64,000 nt of DNA from Oligoflexia bacterium (GTDB lineage: Bacteria > Bdellovibrionota_G > JANQFH01): positions 1 to 64,000 of the forward strand of contig JANQFH010000008.1 of assembly GCA_028277945.1 (NCBI GenBank), written 5' to 3'. Shown here piece after piece: positions 32,540 to 42,034 of this stretch. Under the pieces are notes generated by a model, which made no database searches, was not told the origin of the DNA, and was given only the letters and a program-made list of their open reading frames with translations. Each line of letters starts with the position of its first letter. The stretch's first letter is position 1. The position numbers and the translations under genes were made by a program.

Positions 32540-34624
32540 CTAGACCACCAGCCAATCGGTGACTTGGTAAGTCACCCACGCCAACCCATAAGCGAGAACA
32601 TAGGTATAAACGATGGCAAGCAGTGGCCACTTCCACGAGTTGGATTCACGACGCATGATGGCCACCGTGGACATACACTGCATGGCAAAGACAAAGAAGA
32701 CCAAAAGCGCTAGCACCATCGGCAGGTTAAAGAGCAGTTGGCCGCTCTGCTCGTTCCTGTCCTGTTTTAGCGCCTGTTGCAGTGAGATTGAAGTTTCATC
32801 GGCATCTTCAATGTTGTAGAGCGTCCCCATGGTTGCGACAAAGACCTCTCTAGCGGCGAACGATGCTAGTAACCCAACACCGATTTTCCAATCAAAGCCA
32901 AGTGGAGCAATAACAGGCTCGATCACATGGCCGATTTGACCGGCATAGGAGTGCTCTATGCTCTGCTCTTGGTTTTTTGGAAAAGAGGCGAGAAACCACA
33001 TGACAATGGACATAGCTAGGATGATTTTGCCAGCGCGAAAGAGAAAGAGTTTGGTACGGGTCCACAGGTAGCGCAGGGTGTGGCGTAGCTGTGGACGTTT
33101 GTAATCTGGCAGCTCTAGTATCAGCGTTGAGCGCTCGCCCTTAAGCAGGGTTTGTCGAAATACCTTGGCGGCGACAACCGCTCCGACCATGCCCAGTAGA
33201 TAGAGGCCAAAGAGAACCACTCCTTGCAGACGCAGACCGTAGACAATCTGTGCCGGGACAAAGGCGCCAATGAGCAAGGCGTAAACAGGGAGTCTGGCAC
33301 TGCAGGTCATCAGTGGTGCAACCATAATCGTCGTGAGACGGTCACGTTCGTTTTTGATCGTACGGGTAGCCATAATGCCGGGAATGGCGCAGGCAAAGCT
33401 GGACAACAACGGTATAAACGACTTACCGGTGAGTCCAGAGCGTACCATCAGACGGTCGACAAGAAAGGCCGCGCGTGCCAAGTAGCCACTCGCTTCAAGC
33501 AAGCCAATGAAGAAAAACAAGATCATGATCTGTGGCATGAAGATAATTACAGAGCCAACCCCGCCAATGACCCCTTCTACGAGTAGATCGCGAAGGACGG
33601 AGGCAGGCAGTAAATAGACAACGGCAGTACTTATTAAGCCCATACTGCTATCAATAAGATCCATAAGCGGCTCGGCCCAAGAGAAGACCGCTTGAAAGAT
33701 CAAGGTCATCACAGCAATAAAGATCACAGGTCCAAAGAGTCGGTGCAGAACAATGCGGTCGATTTTGTCAGAGAGACTACGGCTACTACCACCTTGGATG
33801 ATGATCTTTTGACAGATCTCTTCGATCCAGCGGTAACGCTGCTCAATCTCTTGGGTGGCAATTTTGTTGGGCGGACAAAGCTGTTCTATCTTTGGCTGCC
33901 ACTTCTTGGCTGCAGCTGTGAGCATTTCCACGGTTTTACCTTGCAACGACTGCAAGCGGCCGCTGATGATTTTGCCAGCCCAGAAGTCAGCTTCTCTCTC
34001 AGGCACGAGGAGCTTTTGCACCAGGTCATCAGCGATCTCGCGGCGCAGTTGTTCGATCTCGGCAGACATGCGGAAGGGGCGACGAGACGGCTCAAGTTGG
34101 CTGGTATTGGCGAGGATCTTCGCCACCTCCTGCTTGCCTTTGCCCTCAATGGCGACCGTAGGGACAACCGGCATGTGCAAAAGTCTAGAGAGTAGTGAGA
34201 GGTCAAAGACGATGCCTTTCTTTTCTGCAATGTCATACATGTTCAGGCAGAGCACCACTTTAAGCCCAAACTCCATGAGCTGGCTGATAAGAAAGAGGCT
34301 GCGTTCAAGATGGGTGCTATCCACGATGACGAGGATGGTCTCTGGGCGCTCGGTGTCGTCGCGCAGGCCGAGCAGTATCTGTTGCGCAATGATTTCATCT
34401 GGGGAGGCGGCGTCTAGCGAATAGGTGCCGGGAAGATCAATGACTTTGATAGACCGATCATCTGAGTCTTGGAGAAAGCCTTCTTTTTTTTCTACAGTAA
34501 CGCCCGGAAAGTTGGCGATCTTCTGTTGGGAACCCGTCAGCAGGTTAAAAAAAGCGCTCTTGCCCGAGTTTGGGTTGCCGGCAATGGCAATAGCATGCGG
34601 TTGGAGGTCAGCGCGCATGAACAT
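32540..34624 (-). CDS. feoB: Ferrous iron transporter FeoB
   Basis: About 694 residues. N-terminal G domain with G1 GNPNSGKS, G3 DLPGTY and G4-like NMYD; helical spacer; then the membrane part with two Gate repeats (SFACAIPGIMATRTI). Imports Fe(II) across the inner membrane. ATG 34624 is used; a GTG at 34636 overlapping the feoA stop is an alternative that would couple translation. Confidence 0.93.
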   Translation of the reverse strand: MFMRADLQPHAIAIAGNPNSGKSAFFNLLTGSQQKIANFPGVTVEKKEGFLQDSDDRSIKVIDLPGTYSLDAASPDEIIAQQILLGLRDDTERPETILVIVDSTHLERSLFLISQLMEFGLKVVLCLNMYDIAEKKGIVFDLSLLSRLLHMPVVPTVAIEGKGKQEVAKILANTSQLEPSRRPFRMSAEIEQLRREIADDLVQKLLVPEREADFWAGKIISGRLQSLQGKTVEMLTAAAKKWQPKIEQLCPPNKIATQEIEQRYRWIEEICQKIIIQGGSSRSLSDKIDRIVLHRLFGPVIFIAVMTLIFQAVFSWAEPLMDLIDSSMGLISTAVVYLLPASVLRDLLVEGVIGGVGSVIIFMPQIMILFFFIGLLEASGYLARAAFLVDRLMVRSGLTGKSFIPLLSSFACAIPGIMATRTIKNERDRLTTIMVAPLMTCSARLPVYALLIGAFVPAQIVYGLRLQGVVLFGLYLLGMVGAVVAAKVFRQTLLKGERSTLILELPDYKRPQLRHTLRYLWTRTKLFLFRAGKIILAMSIVMWFLASFPKNQEQSIEHSYAGQIGHVIEPVIAPLGFDWKIGVGLLASFAAREVFVATMGTLYNIEDADETSISLQQALKQDRNEQSGQLLFNLPMVLALLVFFVFAMQCMSTVAIMRRESNSWKWPLLAIVYTYVLAYGLAWVTYQVTDWLVV

Positions 34625-34635
34625 GGTGGCGAACA

Positions 34636-34866
34636 CTAAACAGGGAGTGGCTCAACCGGGATGCAGGCAGCATCCTCTTGGCAGATGGCGAAACGGCTCT
34701 GTTTGATCATGATTTTGATGGGGCCACCCCAAGGCGCCCTCTGTAGGATGGCTAGGCGTTCACCATTCTTAAAACCAAGCTCCATCAACCGCAGCTGTTG
34801 GCTAGTGGTCGGATAGAAGCCTTTGATTTGATAGCTTCCAACCCTATGTGCCTGTTTAAGTGTCAT
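34636..34866 (-). CDS. feoA: Ferrous iron transport accessory protein FeoA
   Basis: 76 residues, SH3-like fold: YQIKGF...TSQQLRLMELGFKNGERLAI and GGPIKIMI match FeoA. It assists FeoB. The stop lies at the feoB start, and a Fur box sits 26 bp upstream of the ATG. RBS AAGG is visible. Confidence 0.9.
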   Translation of the reverse strand: MTLKQAHRVGSYQIKGFYPTTSQQLRLMELGFKNGERLAILQRAPWGGPIKIMIKQSRFAICQEDAACIPVEPLPV

Positions 34867-34891
34867 TTCAATACCTTACCTAGTTCAGAGT

Positions 34892-34910
34892 GATAATGAA
34901 AATCATTATC
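34892..34910. promoter_or_regulatory. Fur box upstream of feoAB
   Basis: GATAATGAAAATCATTATC matches the classical 19-bp Fur consensus (GATAATGATAATCATTATC) at 18 of 19 positions. Its place 26 bp upstream of feoA predicts iron repression of feoAB by Fur, distinct from the DtxR-like box controlling the neighbouring peroxidase operon. Confidence 0.9.
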
Positions 34911-34956
34911 AATAAGCCACTAATTAAAGACTTTAAAATCGGAAGTCAATAGGAAT

Positions 34957-35544
34957 CTAAGACTCAACTGTAGCGCCGTGTTTGTGCAGTAAAGTATAGC
35001 CAGGCCGGGAGGTTAGACGCTCGAGCGACATATAGCCAGGTTGGCTCTTATGGAAAGCGTGCAGCCGGTTTACCAGCACGGCACAATCAAAGATGATCTG
35101 CGCCAAGCTGTCCTCATCGTGAAAGGGGTTGCGTCCCTTATAGTCAACTTTCTCAAAACCCTCGTGGGTGATCTCATTACGTATCTTGTTGATGGTATCG
35201 AGGTTTTTGAGATCATTGCGGCTCAGCTGGGAGTAGTGTTTTAGCAGCGGTGCTAACAGGCGGAACACGTGGACAAAGTTCATCCGTTGCACCGGTACCT
35301 TGAGTTTTTTCTGCAATGCCTTGTGGGTGGTCTGATCGGATGTTCGGTGGAATGTCGTAAGTTGTGCCGTTAATATAGACTTGAGAATTTCATCGAGTGT
35401 TGCGTGTATTTCGTTCATGGCAGAGGCGATGAGTCGAATTTTCTCGGAGCGCTTTGGCAAAACGTTGGCCAACTCGCGATAGACTAGGTTGCTCGATTCA
35501 AAGCCTAGTCTTTTCAAGTAGTAGTTCTTTGACCGCGACGGCAT
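34957..35544 (-). CDS. HEPN-like hypothetical protein
   Basis: About 195 residues, mostly helical. The segment LKNLDTINKIRNEITHEGFE contains R-N-x3-H, the Rx4-6H pattern of HEPN nucleases and nucleotide-binding proteins. No MNT/nucleotidyltransferase partner is next to it. ATG 35544 (MPSRSKNYY) is chosen; a start at 35598 is open, and neither has a good ribosome site. RNase activity is speculative. Confidence 0.55.
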   Translation of the reverse strand: MPSRSKNYYLKRLGFESSNLVYRELANVLPKRSEKIRLIASAMNEIHATLDEILKSILTAQLTTFHRTSDQTTHKALQKKLKVPVQRMNFVHVFRLLAPLLKHYSQLSRNDLKNLDTINKIRNEITHEGFEKVDYKGRNPFHDEDSLAQIIFDCAVLVNRLHAFHKSQPGYMSLERLTSRPGYTLLHKHGATVES

Positions 35545-35764
35545 AGATTCTTGATGGTTGTTATTACCCCTACCAAGAGTATAAAATTCTACACACATTT
35601 AGCGTAATAAGTGAGTATTTTTTGACTGTACGTGGACCAATGTCACAACGCATTGGCAGGGATAATCAAGTCCCGTGCCACAGCTCAGCCACCGTTATTA
35701 TTGGCTTTTGTCTACTGTAGACGGAATGGCAGTTTTGATTTTGTACCTTACGGGTCCGGATTCC

Positions 35765-36325
35765 CTACGATCGTTTTACGCTAGGCCATTCGTGCTGCAG
35801 CATGGCATAGAGATAGGAGTCACGCCACTCCTCTTGAACACGGACGTGCTCTTTCATAAGACCTTCGCGGCGCATGCCTAACTTTTCTAGAATACGCCAG
35901 GAGCCAACATTTCTGGGATCACACAGAGCGCAGATGCGATGTAGCTTTAACTCTCTAAAACCGAAATCGAGAAGCGCCTGGGCGATTTCTGTGCCGTAAC
36001 CTTGGCGCCAGAATTCAGGTTTAAGATAGTACCCGGTCCAGGCGTCACCATCCTGCTCGGAATTGCGAATCAGATCTCCACCGCCGATCAGCTCCCCAGT
36101 TTCTTTTAACGTTGCGGCAAGATCATAGGCGAGCCGTGGTGAGGCAGTGCGAGCCTGTCTGGTTTTGGCAATAAATCGATCCACACTCTCCCGACTGGAG
36201 AGGTTCCAAGTCAGATACCGGCGGAACTGTGGATCGGCGACATACTGGCTAAAGGTCTCCGTATCTGCGGTTTCGTAGTCACGCAAGAGCAGCCTTGGCG
36301 TCTCAATGGAAAATTTATCCATCAA
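35765..36325 (-). CDS. GNAT acetyltransferase of the RimJ/RimL type
   Basis: 186 residues. TPRLLLRDYETADTETF at the start, the acetyl-CoA segment KPEFWRQGYGTEIAQALLDF (Q/RxxGxG/A), and PRNVGSWRILEKLGMRREG near the end are diagnostic of the Acetyltransf_3 family. Substrate could be a ribosomal protein N-terminus or a small molecule. Divergent from the FMN reductase gene with only 44 bp between starts. Confidence 0.85.
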   Translation of the reverse strand: MMDKFSIETPRLLLRDYETADTETFSQYVADPQFRRYLTWNLSSRESVDRFIAKTRQARTASPRLAYDLAATLKETGELIGGGDLIRNSEQDGDAWTGYYLKPEFWRQGYGTEIAQALLDFGFRELKLHRICALCDPRNVGSWRILEKLGMRREGLMKEHVRVQEEWRDSYLYAMLQHEWPSVKRS

Positions 36326-36369
36326 TTATAAGATAGCAAATCTTCGTCAATCTGATAATAAATAGCGTC

Positions 36370-36927
36370 ATGAAATTACTGATGTTTGCCGCCTCGCTAC
36401 GACAGGGCTCCTACAATAAGCAGCTCATCCGTGTGGCTGCACGTCTGGCCGAGGATCTCGGTGTGGAGGTTGATGTAGCGGATTTCTCTGAGTTTGATGC
36501 GCCGCTTTATAATGGCGATTTAGATAAGCCCGAAAGTATGCCCAAAGGCATTGAGCATTTTCGTGATCGTTTGCAGGCAAGCGATGGGCTGGTGATCGCC
36601 TCGCCAGAGTACAACTACTCTATTCCAGGTCCGCTTAAAAACTTCATTGATTGGGTTTCGCGTTTTCGGCCGATGCCGTGGAACGAGTGCAAGGTCTTAC
36701 TGCTCTCAGCCTCGCCATCGGGTGTTGGTGGTAACCGCGCTCTTTGGCAGTTGCGTATTCCATTGGAGGGATGTGGTGCCTTTGTCTATCCGGCGATGTT
36801 CTCTCTCTCATCCGCGCATAGTGTTTTTAACGACTCAGGAGACCTACAGGACGCTAAGAAAGTCGAGATGCTACGAGACAACCTGCGTGGTTTTATGAAC
36901 ATGGTCCAATCTCTAAATTCCCAATGA
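36370..36927 (+). CDS. NADPH-dependent FMN reductase / NAD(P)H quinone reductase
   Basis: 185 residues with flavodoxin-like fold: FMN loop ASLRQGSYNKQL, SPEYNYSIPGPLKNFIDW, and LLSASPSGVGGNRAL. Matches the FMN_red family, which reduces FMN, quinones, azo dyes or chromate using NAD(P)H. Single gene; a hairpin at 36945-36972 follows the stop. Confidence 0.88.
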   Translation: MKLLMFAASLRQGSYNKQLIRVAARLAEDLGVEVDVADFSEFDAPLYNGDLDKPESMPKGIEHFRDRLQASDGLVIASPEYNYSIPGPLKNFIDWVSRFRPMPWNECKVLLLSASPSGVGGNRALWQLRIPLEGCGAFVYPAMFSLSSAHSVFNDSGDLQDAKKVEMLRDNLRGFMNMVQSLNSQ

Positions 36928-36944
36928 TAAGCAACTTAGCCTGA

Positions 36945-36972
36945 GGGGTAAAAAAGTACACTCTTTTGCCCC
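36945..36972 (+). terminator. Hairpin after the FMN reductase gene
   Basis: Arms GGGGTAAAAAAG and CTTTTGCCCC can form a stem with a short loop 18 nt past the stop. No T-run follows, so it is at most a weak or factor-assisted terminator. Confidence 0.4.
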
Positions 36973-36996
36973 GCTGCAAAAAACATCGATAAAACA

Positions 36997-37005
36997 TGAT
37001 ATAAT
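36997..37005 (+). promoter_or_regulatory. Extended -10 promoter for the kinase gene
   Basis: TGATATAAT is a consensus extended -10 (TGnTATAAT). No -35 hexamer is seen 17 bp upstream, as is common with extended -10 promoters. It lies about 150 bp upstream of the kinase start. Confidence 0.5.
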
Positions 37006-37158
37006 ATAGAAAACGTGAGAACAGTTGTTTTCAACGTCTATCCCGCCATCGCACGCACCCCTAGATAAGCAGCGATTACCGATCAAGCGCCACCCTCGCG
37101 GCCACAAGAAAAGAATCTAGACCTCCACGGAGATGGTCCATTGAAGGAGCGACCCACG

Positions 37159-38778
37159 GTGACGTCGATAATCCGCGTCCTGTCCATAGAAGACAGTCGC
37201 GTGCATTCTGCATTCCTCGCCCGTTGCTTTAAAGCGTTCAAGGACTTCCAATTGGAAAATGTCGAAACTCTGGCAGAGGGAATCAAGCGGGTCGCACAGG
37301 GAGGTGTTGACATTGTCCTGCTAGACCTGTCGTTGCCTGACAGTAATGGTTTAGGGCTAGAAACCCTCAAGCAATTTCAGAAACAGGCGCCAGATATTCC
37401 TGTAGTGGTGATGACAAGTCTAGACAACAAAGAGGTGGCGCTTGAGGCGGTAAGGATTGGCGCTCAAGACTATCTTGTTAAGGACCAAGCTGACAAAAGA
37501 GTTATTGAAAAAGCTTTGCGCTATTCGATGGAACGGCAACAGATGTCGGCAAAACTCAACCGCAGTAGTCATCTGGCAGCAATCGGCGAACTTGCGGCAG
37601 GAGTCGCGCACGAGATCAACAACCCAGTGACCTTTACGCAGATGAATCTGACGCTTTTACAGGATCATCTAAAGAAACATGCCAACGAACTGAAAGATTT
37701 TTGGCAACAGAGCTTAAAACAGTTGGATTCCAAATCGCAAAAGGTGATATCGAACTTAGTTGATGATCCTGCTATGTTTGCGCGTCTTGAAGAGATGCAA
37801 GAGATGATAGAAGACAACCTCAGCGGCGTCGAGCGCATCTGTAACATTGTCAAAGATCTGCGCACGTTTTCTCGTATTGAAAAAGAAAATGTCGAGCTCG
37901 TTAAGATCAACGAAGTTGTCGATGTCGCCTGCAATTTTGCCTACAACTCTATTCGCCATCGTGCCAGGCTAGTCAAAGATCTTGGCAGGGTGCCGCTGAT
38001 TCAAGCAGATCGCAGCAGGTTGACGCAGGTGATCGTCAATCTGCTATTGAATGCCGCCCATGCCGTTTCTGAAGGCGCGCCTGATGATAATCAGATCAAA
38101 GTATCGACCAGGAAGCTGAATGGACATCTCATCGTGTCCGTGGAAGATACCGGCTGTGGTATAGCACCTGACGTCAAAGAACGAATTTTCGAGACCTTCT
38201 TCACCACCAAAACACGTGGTCATGGAACCGGGTTGGGATTGTCGATCTCATCAGAACACGTTCGTAAACACGGTGGTGAGATCCAAGTAGAGAGTAAACT
38301 TGGAGAAGGTTCTCAGTTTAAAGTCCAGCTACCTCTGGATACCGGGCTCGAGCTCTCTGAGAGACCTGTTGAAGTTTCTGAGCAAGATGTTGGTGGACAA
38401 GGAGCCAGGGTGCTTGTCATTGATGATGAACTGCCGTTGCAGAGAATCTTTCGCAGGCTGCTTGGGAGTGTTCATGAAGTCGTGTGTGCATCCAATGGTA
38501 GAGAGGGTATCAAGATCTTGGATCAGGACAGCAATTTTGATGTGATTATCTGTGATCTCATGATGCCAGAGCTCGACGGTGTTGCTGTGTACAATGCTGT
38601 CAAGAAGGCATACGGTGAGCTTGCGGATCGGATCGTCTTTCTCTCGGGTGGTGCTGTCACTCCCCGAACCAAGGAATTTGTCGGCTCGGTAGACAACATG
38701 TTCTTAGAAAAGCCGGTCTCAGGACCGATGCTCAAGGGTATCATCAGCCGTCTCGTGCGTACGGATACCAAGTCCTAA
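37159..38778 (+). CDS. Hybrid sensor kinase: receiver - HisKA - HATPase - receiver
   Basis: About 539 residues from GTG 37159, chosen for AAGGAG at suitable spacing; a TTG at 37141 is also open. Domains: N-terminal receiver with phospho-Asp in VLLDLSLPD, HisKA with GVAHEINNPVT, HATPase (VNLLLNAAHAV; DTGCGIAP; GTGLGLSIS), and C-terminal receiver with Asp in IICDLMMPELD. No membrane segment or sensor domain, so it is cytoplasmic and takes input through its first receiver. A phosphorelay intermediate is likely. No partner gene next to it. Confidence 0.9.
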   Translation: MTSIIRVLSIEDSRVHSAFLARCFKAFKDFQLENVETLAEGIKRVAQGGVDIVLLDLSLPDSNGLGLETLKQFQKQAPDIPVVVMTSLDNKEVALEAVRIGAQDYLVKDQADKRVIEKALRYSMERQQMSAKLNRSSHLAAIGELAAGVAHEINNPVTFTQMNLTLLQDHLKKHANELKDFWQQSLKQLDSKSQKVISNLVDDPAMFARLEEMQEMIEDNLSGVERICNIVKDLRTFSRIEKENVELVKINEVVDVACNFAYNSIRHRARLVKDLGRVPLIQADRSRLTQVIVNLLLNAAHAVSEGAPDDNQIKVSTRKLNGHLIVSVEDTGCGIAPDVKERIFETFFTTKTRGHGTGLGLSISSEHVRKHGGEIQVESKLGEGSQFKVQLPLDTGLELSERPVEVSEQDVGGQGARVLVIDDELPLQRIFRRLLGSVHEVVCASNGREGIKILDQDSNFDVIICDLMMPELDGVAVYNAVKKAYGELADRIVFLSGGAVTPRTKEFVGSVDNMFLEKPVSGPMLKGIISRLVRTDTKS

Positions 38779-38891
38779 TTTCTTTCCTGGGGTAGTCTTT
38801 TTGCACTGCCTTGCAGGCTCTTCATACTAAACACAAGCCAGCAAACCACCATTGCCAGGAATGGCCGAGAGTTGTAGCAACGGCGCTGCTT

Positions 38892-39767
38892 TCACCGTTT
38901 ATTGGTTGCGAACAGTAGTACTGTTTCGTCTGCGCGAAAAGATTTGTCTAAACGGGCAGCTTTTAAAAAGATGTATTGTTTGTTGGGATCTGTCGGGGCT
39001 TCCAGTTCATTAATTAGTTTTGCCAAGTCCTGATTATTTTCACCGGTAATTTCAACATGGATTTTCCAGCCTGACGAATCATCATGCAAACCCTGTGCAC
39101 TAAAGGCTCTATCATCCGCAAACTGTATGACGTAGCCGCTGTCATATTCAGCAAAACCAACTGGCAGCCTTTGCTCCTCAGCCTGTTTTTCAAAATAGTC
39201 TTCTAAAGTTTCTAGACTATCGGCAGTAAGGTTTTGGAGGTTCGCTAGTTTGTGCACCTCAAACATAACGCTTGCATCGCCATCGGGCAGATTCAGGTCT
39301 GTAGGTAACGCATAGTCGCGTTTAAAGAGAAGTAGGAAACTATTGCCTAGGTCATTGGCGGCCATATCGACATACTGCCAGCCATTTTTTATCAACGCTT
39401 TTAGCTCATCCAACTTATTTTTGTCTATCAGCTCCTCTCGTGTGATGGGTATTTCTTCATAGATATAGGTGGTTGCATCATTGCGACGAGAAAAAATTCG
39501 ATAACAAGAACCATCGAAGTGATTTGAGTGAATCTCAGCGATACTCACCACTTCCAGCTGATTTTTCGTATAGTCGGCAAGGGTTCTCTCGGAACTAGTT
39601 TCAAGTTTGTTCAGGATTCCATCGACATAGAACGCGGTATCCGCCTGTATGGCGTGGCGGACGCCACTCTCTTGCGCGTAGCTGCTGCCAAAGACACTGA
39701 AGCACAGGAGCAAACCCGCACCTGTAGATATCAGCATGATTTTAAAGGATGTTTTGTGTGCTCTCAT
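38892..39767 (-). CDS. Secreted hypothetical protein
   Basis: 291 residues from ATG 39767 (GGAGTG upstream). Signal peptide LISTGAGLLLCFSVFGSSYA ending before QESG. The mature protein is acidic with no family I recognise. Divergent from the secreted protease gene at 39896, with 128 bp between starts; a functional link is possible but not shown. Confidence 0.6.
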   Translation of the reverse strand: MRAHKTSFKIMLISTGAGLLLCFSVFGSSYAQESGVRHAIQADTAFYVDGILNKLETSSERTLADYTKNQLEVVSIAEIHSNHFDGSCYRIFSRRNDATTYIYEEIPITREELIDKNKLDELKALIKNGWQYVDMAANDLGNSFLLLFKRDYALPTDLNLPDGDASVMFEVHKLANLQNLTADSLETLEDYFEKQAEEQRLPVGFAEYDSGYVIQFADDRAFSAQGLHDDSSGWKIHVEITGENNQDLAKLINELEAPTDPNKQYIFLKAARLDKSFRADETVLLFATNKR

Positions 39768-39895
39768 AGTGACACTCCATGCTCTATATGAGTCGTGGCC
39801 CTTAAAGAATTGCAATTTCCAAGCCAACTAGGTATTGACATTATGCATTACCAACAGTACAACGCAAAGTGCTATCAGGTAGCGATTGAGAACCG

Positions 39896-41158
39896 ATGAA
39901 AAAACTATTACTTTTTGAAATTATTGCCTTTTTGCTGTTTGCCGGTATCCACGTTGGCAATGCTGAGCCTTGTATCTGGCCTCACGCTGAAGATAACCCA
40001 CCGCTATTTGGTCCCGTAGTCAAACTTTCATCCAATGGCAGCGCTAGGGGTAGTGGTAGTGGCGTCTTTATCGGCGATAAACGTACCATCGTCACGGCAT
40101 TTCATGTAGTCGCAGGCGATACCAAAATTGATGTCACTTTCAATGATGGAACCGCTCAAGGGAGCTGTTTACGGATAACGCTCAGTCAGTATACTGCGGT
40201 CTCCTTTGCTTACGATTTGATTGTCCTAAAAATCGATGACAGCGTCGCGAAACTCTTTGACGTAAGCCTACCCGTGCTTGCTAGCGAGACCGAACTGTCG
40301 ACGATTTTGCACACGCCCATAAAACTCAAAGGCTATCCCGGGAGTGAGCTGCAGACCTATGATGTTACGCTGACCGCGCTTAAAGAGCTTGCCGGTGCCG
40401 AGCCTAGTTCCTATGAACGCTTCTATGAGGGTAAAACCGATGGCGACTGTGCCTGTGATACAGCACTCGAAGGTATGAGTGGTGTTGTCATCTATGATGC
40501 GTCCGAAGGCCAACCGTGGAAGGTGTATGCTATTGTTTCCTGGGGCTCCATTCACAAAAATTCCGGCACACACAGCCTCTTCGGGGCAACAGCAGCGACG
40601 GTCCAACGTCTGCTCGATGAACAGCAAGCACCTGAGAGTCTACAGTTTCTTGCCGGTTCTGAAGAGGCACGTCTGTCACGCCAAGCAACAGAGTGGCAGA
40701 CTTTGGTGAACTTCGGCGAAGTCAGCGCGGTGGTTCGTCTTGCCCAATCTTCGCTTAGTCCAGCAAGTAAGGATTTTTTCTGTCTCTATATGGCTGCTGA
40801 ATGCTGTATGTTAGTTGGTGAACCTGACAGCGCCTGTATTTGGTTGGAGAGTGCCATAGAGAACAGTCCACCCTCGATTGCTAAAACGATCAACCTCGAA
40901 CAAGTCTACAGGTCTTACAACATTGCCTCGGTTGATCGTGCCTTTACACAACTCAACACCTCGGTGCTGCACATGGCAGCAGCTGTCATTAGTCTAACCA
41001 GTGATGACGACGAACCAATTTTTGTGGTACCAGCGATACCAGTTGATGTTCATTTGCGAGCTGATGCAAATGGTCGACCTGAGTACAACGCTGAGCTTAT
41101 TGCCACAACGTTGGACGCCATCGATAGCCTGCTAGAAACGACCACCAGCGTCGTATGA
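39896..41158 (+). CDS. Secreted trypsin-like serine protease
   Basis: 420 residues. Signal peptide IIAFLLFAGIHVGNA. The trypsin-like triad is visible: His in TIVTAFHVVAGD, Asp in FAYDLIVLKID and Ser in LEGMSGVVIYD. The first ~235 residues are the protease; the last ~185 (rich in short helices: ARLSRQATEWQTLVNFGEVS) could be a TPR-like binding region. Acts in periplasm or outside. Overlaps the next gene by 4 bp (ATGA), so they are translated together. Confidence 0.75.
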   Translation: MKKLLLFEIIAFLLFAGIHVGNAEPCIWPHAEDNPPLFGPVVKLSSNGSARGSGSGVFIGDKRTIVTAFHVVAGDTKIDVTFNDGTAQGSCLRITLSQYTAVSFAYDLIVLKIDDSVAKLFDVSLPVLASETELSTILHTPIKLKGYPGSELQTYDVTLTALKELAGAEPSSYERFYEGKTDGDCACDTALEGMSGVVIYDASEGQPWKVYAIVSWGSIHKNSGTHSLFGATAATVQRLLDEQQAPESLQFLAGSEEARLSRQATEWQTLVNFGEVSAVVRLAQSSLSPASKDFFCLYMAAECCMLVGEPDSACIWLESAIENSPPSIAKTINLEQVYRSYNIASVDRAFTQLNTSVLHMAAAVISLTSDDDEPIFVVPAIPVDVHLRADANGRPEYNAELIATTLDAIDSLLETTTSVV

Positions 41159-41652
41159 TGCGAATCCACGCCATTGGCAACGCCCTGATGCTGGAAGACG
41201 ACGCACGGGTAGCCAGTTATTGGCAGGAGGCCGAAAGAGAGGTCAAGGCGGAGATTGAAAATTTGCGTCAACTCTATCAAAACCACACCAATCCCAATCA
41301 ACGTATCCGTGAAAACGAGCTCTTTCCTGTAGGCGATCTTAAGCCCATCCTTCCCTTGCAAGAGGTAGTAGATCATGAGACCGGATTGCTGAGGAGCCTG
41401 CCGGGATTCGAGGCCGCCGTGCCGGCACTGCTGAGTCAGGGTTTTGCCCACGCTGTTTACGGTGAATATGATGCCGCTGTAGCACTCGTAGAGAATTTAG
41501 GCAGGCTTGATGATGAGCTGTTGCCGTTTGAATCGTACGAATACCTCGTAGCCGTGGTCACAGTCCGCAAGATCAAAGATGCTTTTCATGAAGAGATTGC
41601 AACCGAGGCAGCACCTGATGAGGCTGGTACCGGGAGTTCAACCGAACGCTGA
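41155..41652 (+). CDS. Hypothetical protein coupled to the serine protease
   Basis: 165 residues, acidic, helical, no signal peptide or recognised domain. It starts in the ATGA overlap with the protease stop. Co-translation suggests a partner or regulator of the protease, but a cytoplasmic product would not meet a secreted enzyme. Alternatively it continues the protease's helical C-terminal domain after a frameshift: its start reads on in similar style (LMLEDDARVASYWQEAEREV). A sequencing or real frameshift should be considered. Confidence 0.6.
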   Translation: MMRIHAIGNALMLEDDARVASYWQEAEREVKAEIENLRQLYQNHTNPNQRIRENELFPVGDLKPILPLQEVVDHETGLLRSLPGFEAAVPALLSQGFAHAVYGEYDAAVALVENLGRLDDELLPFESYEYLVAVVTVRKIKDAFHEEIATEAAPDEAGTGSSTER

Positions 41653-42034
41653 GCACATCTCGGTATCGTCAACTTTAGTTTCTCAACTTAACGATGGTTT
41701 GCATTCAATGGTGAGCCAATGTCGACCTCTTTTCTGTAACTAACTGTTAATACTAAACTATTTTTACCTACATAATGGCAGAAGTAATGAGATCATCAAC
41801 CATAAAGTCAAGGATGCAAAGATTCGCACCGCCCTGCAAGTTTTTTTCCTGCGGCAGAGAATGTGGTTGGTGGGTTTCTCTATCTCATCCAGTTATTTCT
41901 TATCCAGTTATTGAAAATACAATTAATGTTTTTGAATTCGGTTCATGCAAGCTCACCTGGAAGCTCTGTCGTTGTATTATTACTGAGAGTTCCGTGTATA
42001 CTGGTAGTTACACTAGTGGTGACTGATTGCAACA
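41653..42034. other. Intergenic stretch without a supportable gene
   Basis: 382 bp between the protease pair and the tRNA-Arg fragment. Short overlapping frames at 41775 and 41863 have no start signal or family features; one frame around 41790-41890 reads like a protein fragment (KVKDAKIRTALQVF) and could be a decayed gene, but I cannot place it. Confidence 0.4.

Noticed and set aside
33855-34424. Long open frame (189 codons) on the plus strand
   Set aside because: Lies entirely antisense to feoB; composition follows the complementary codons and shows no family motif.
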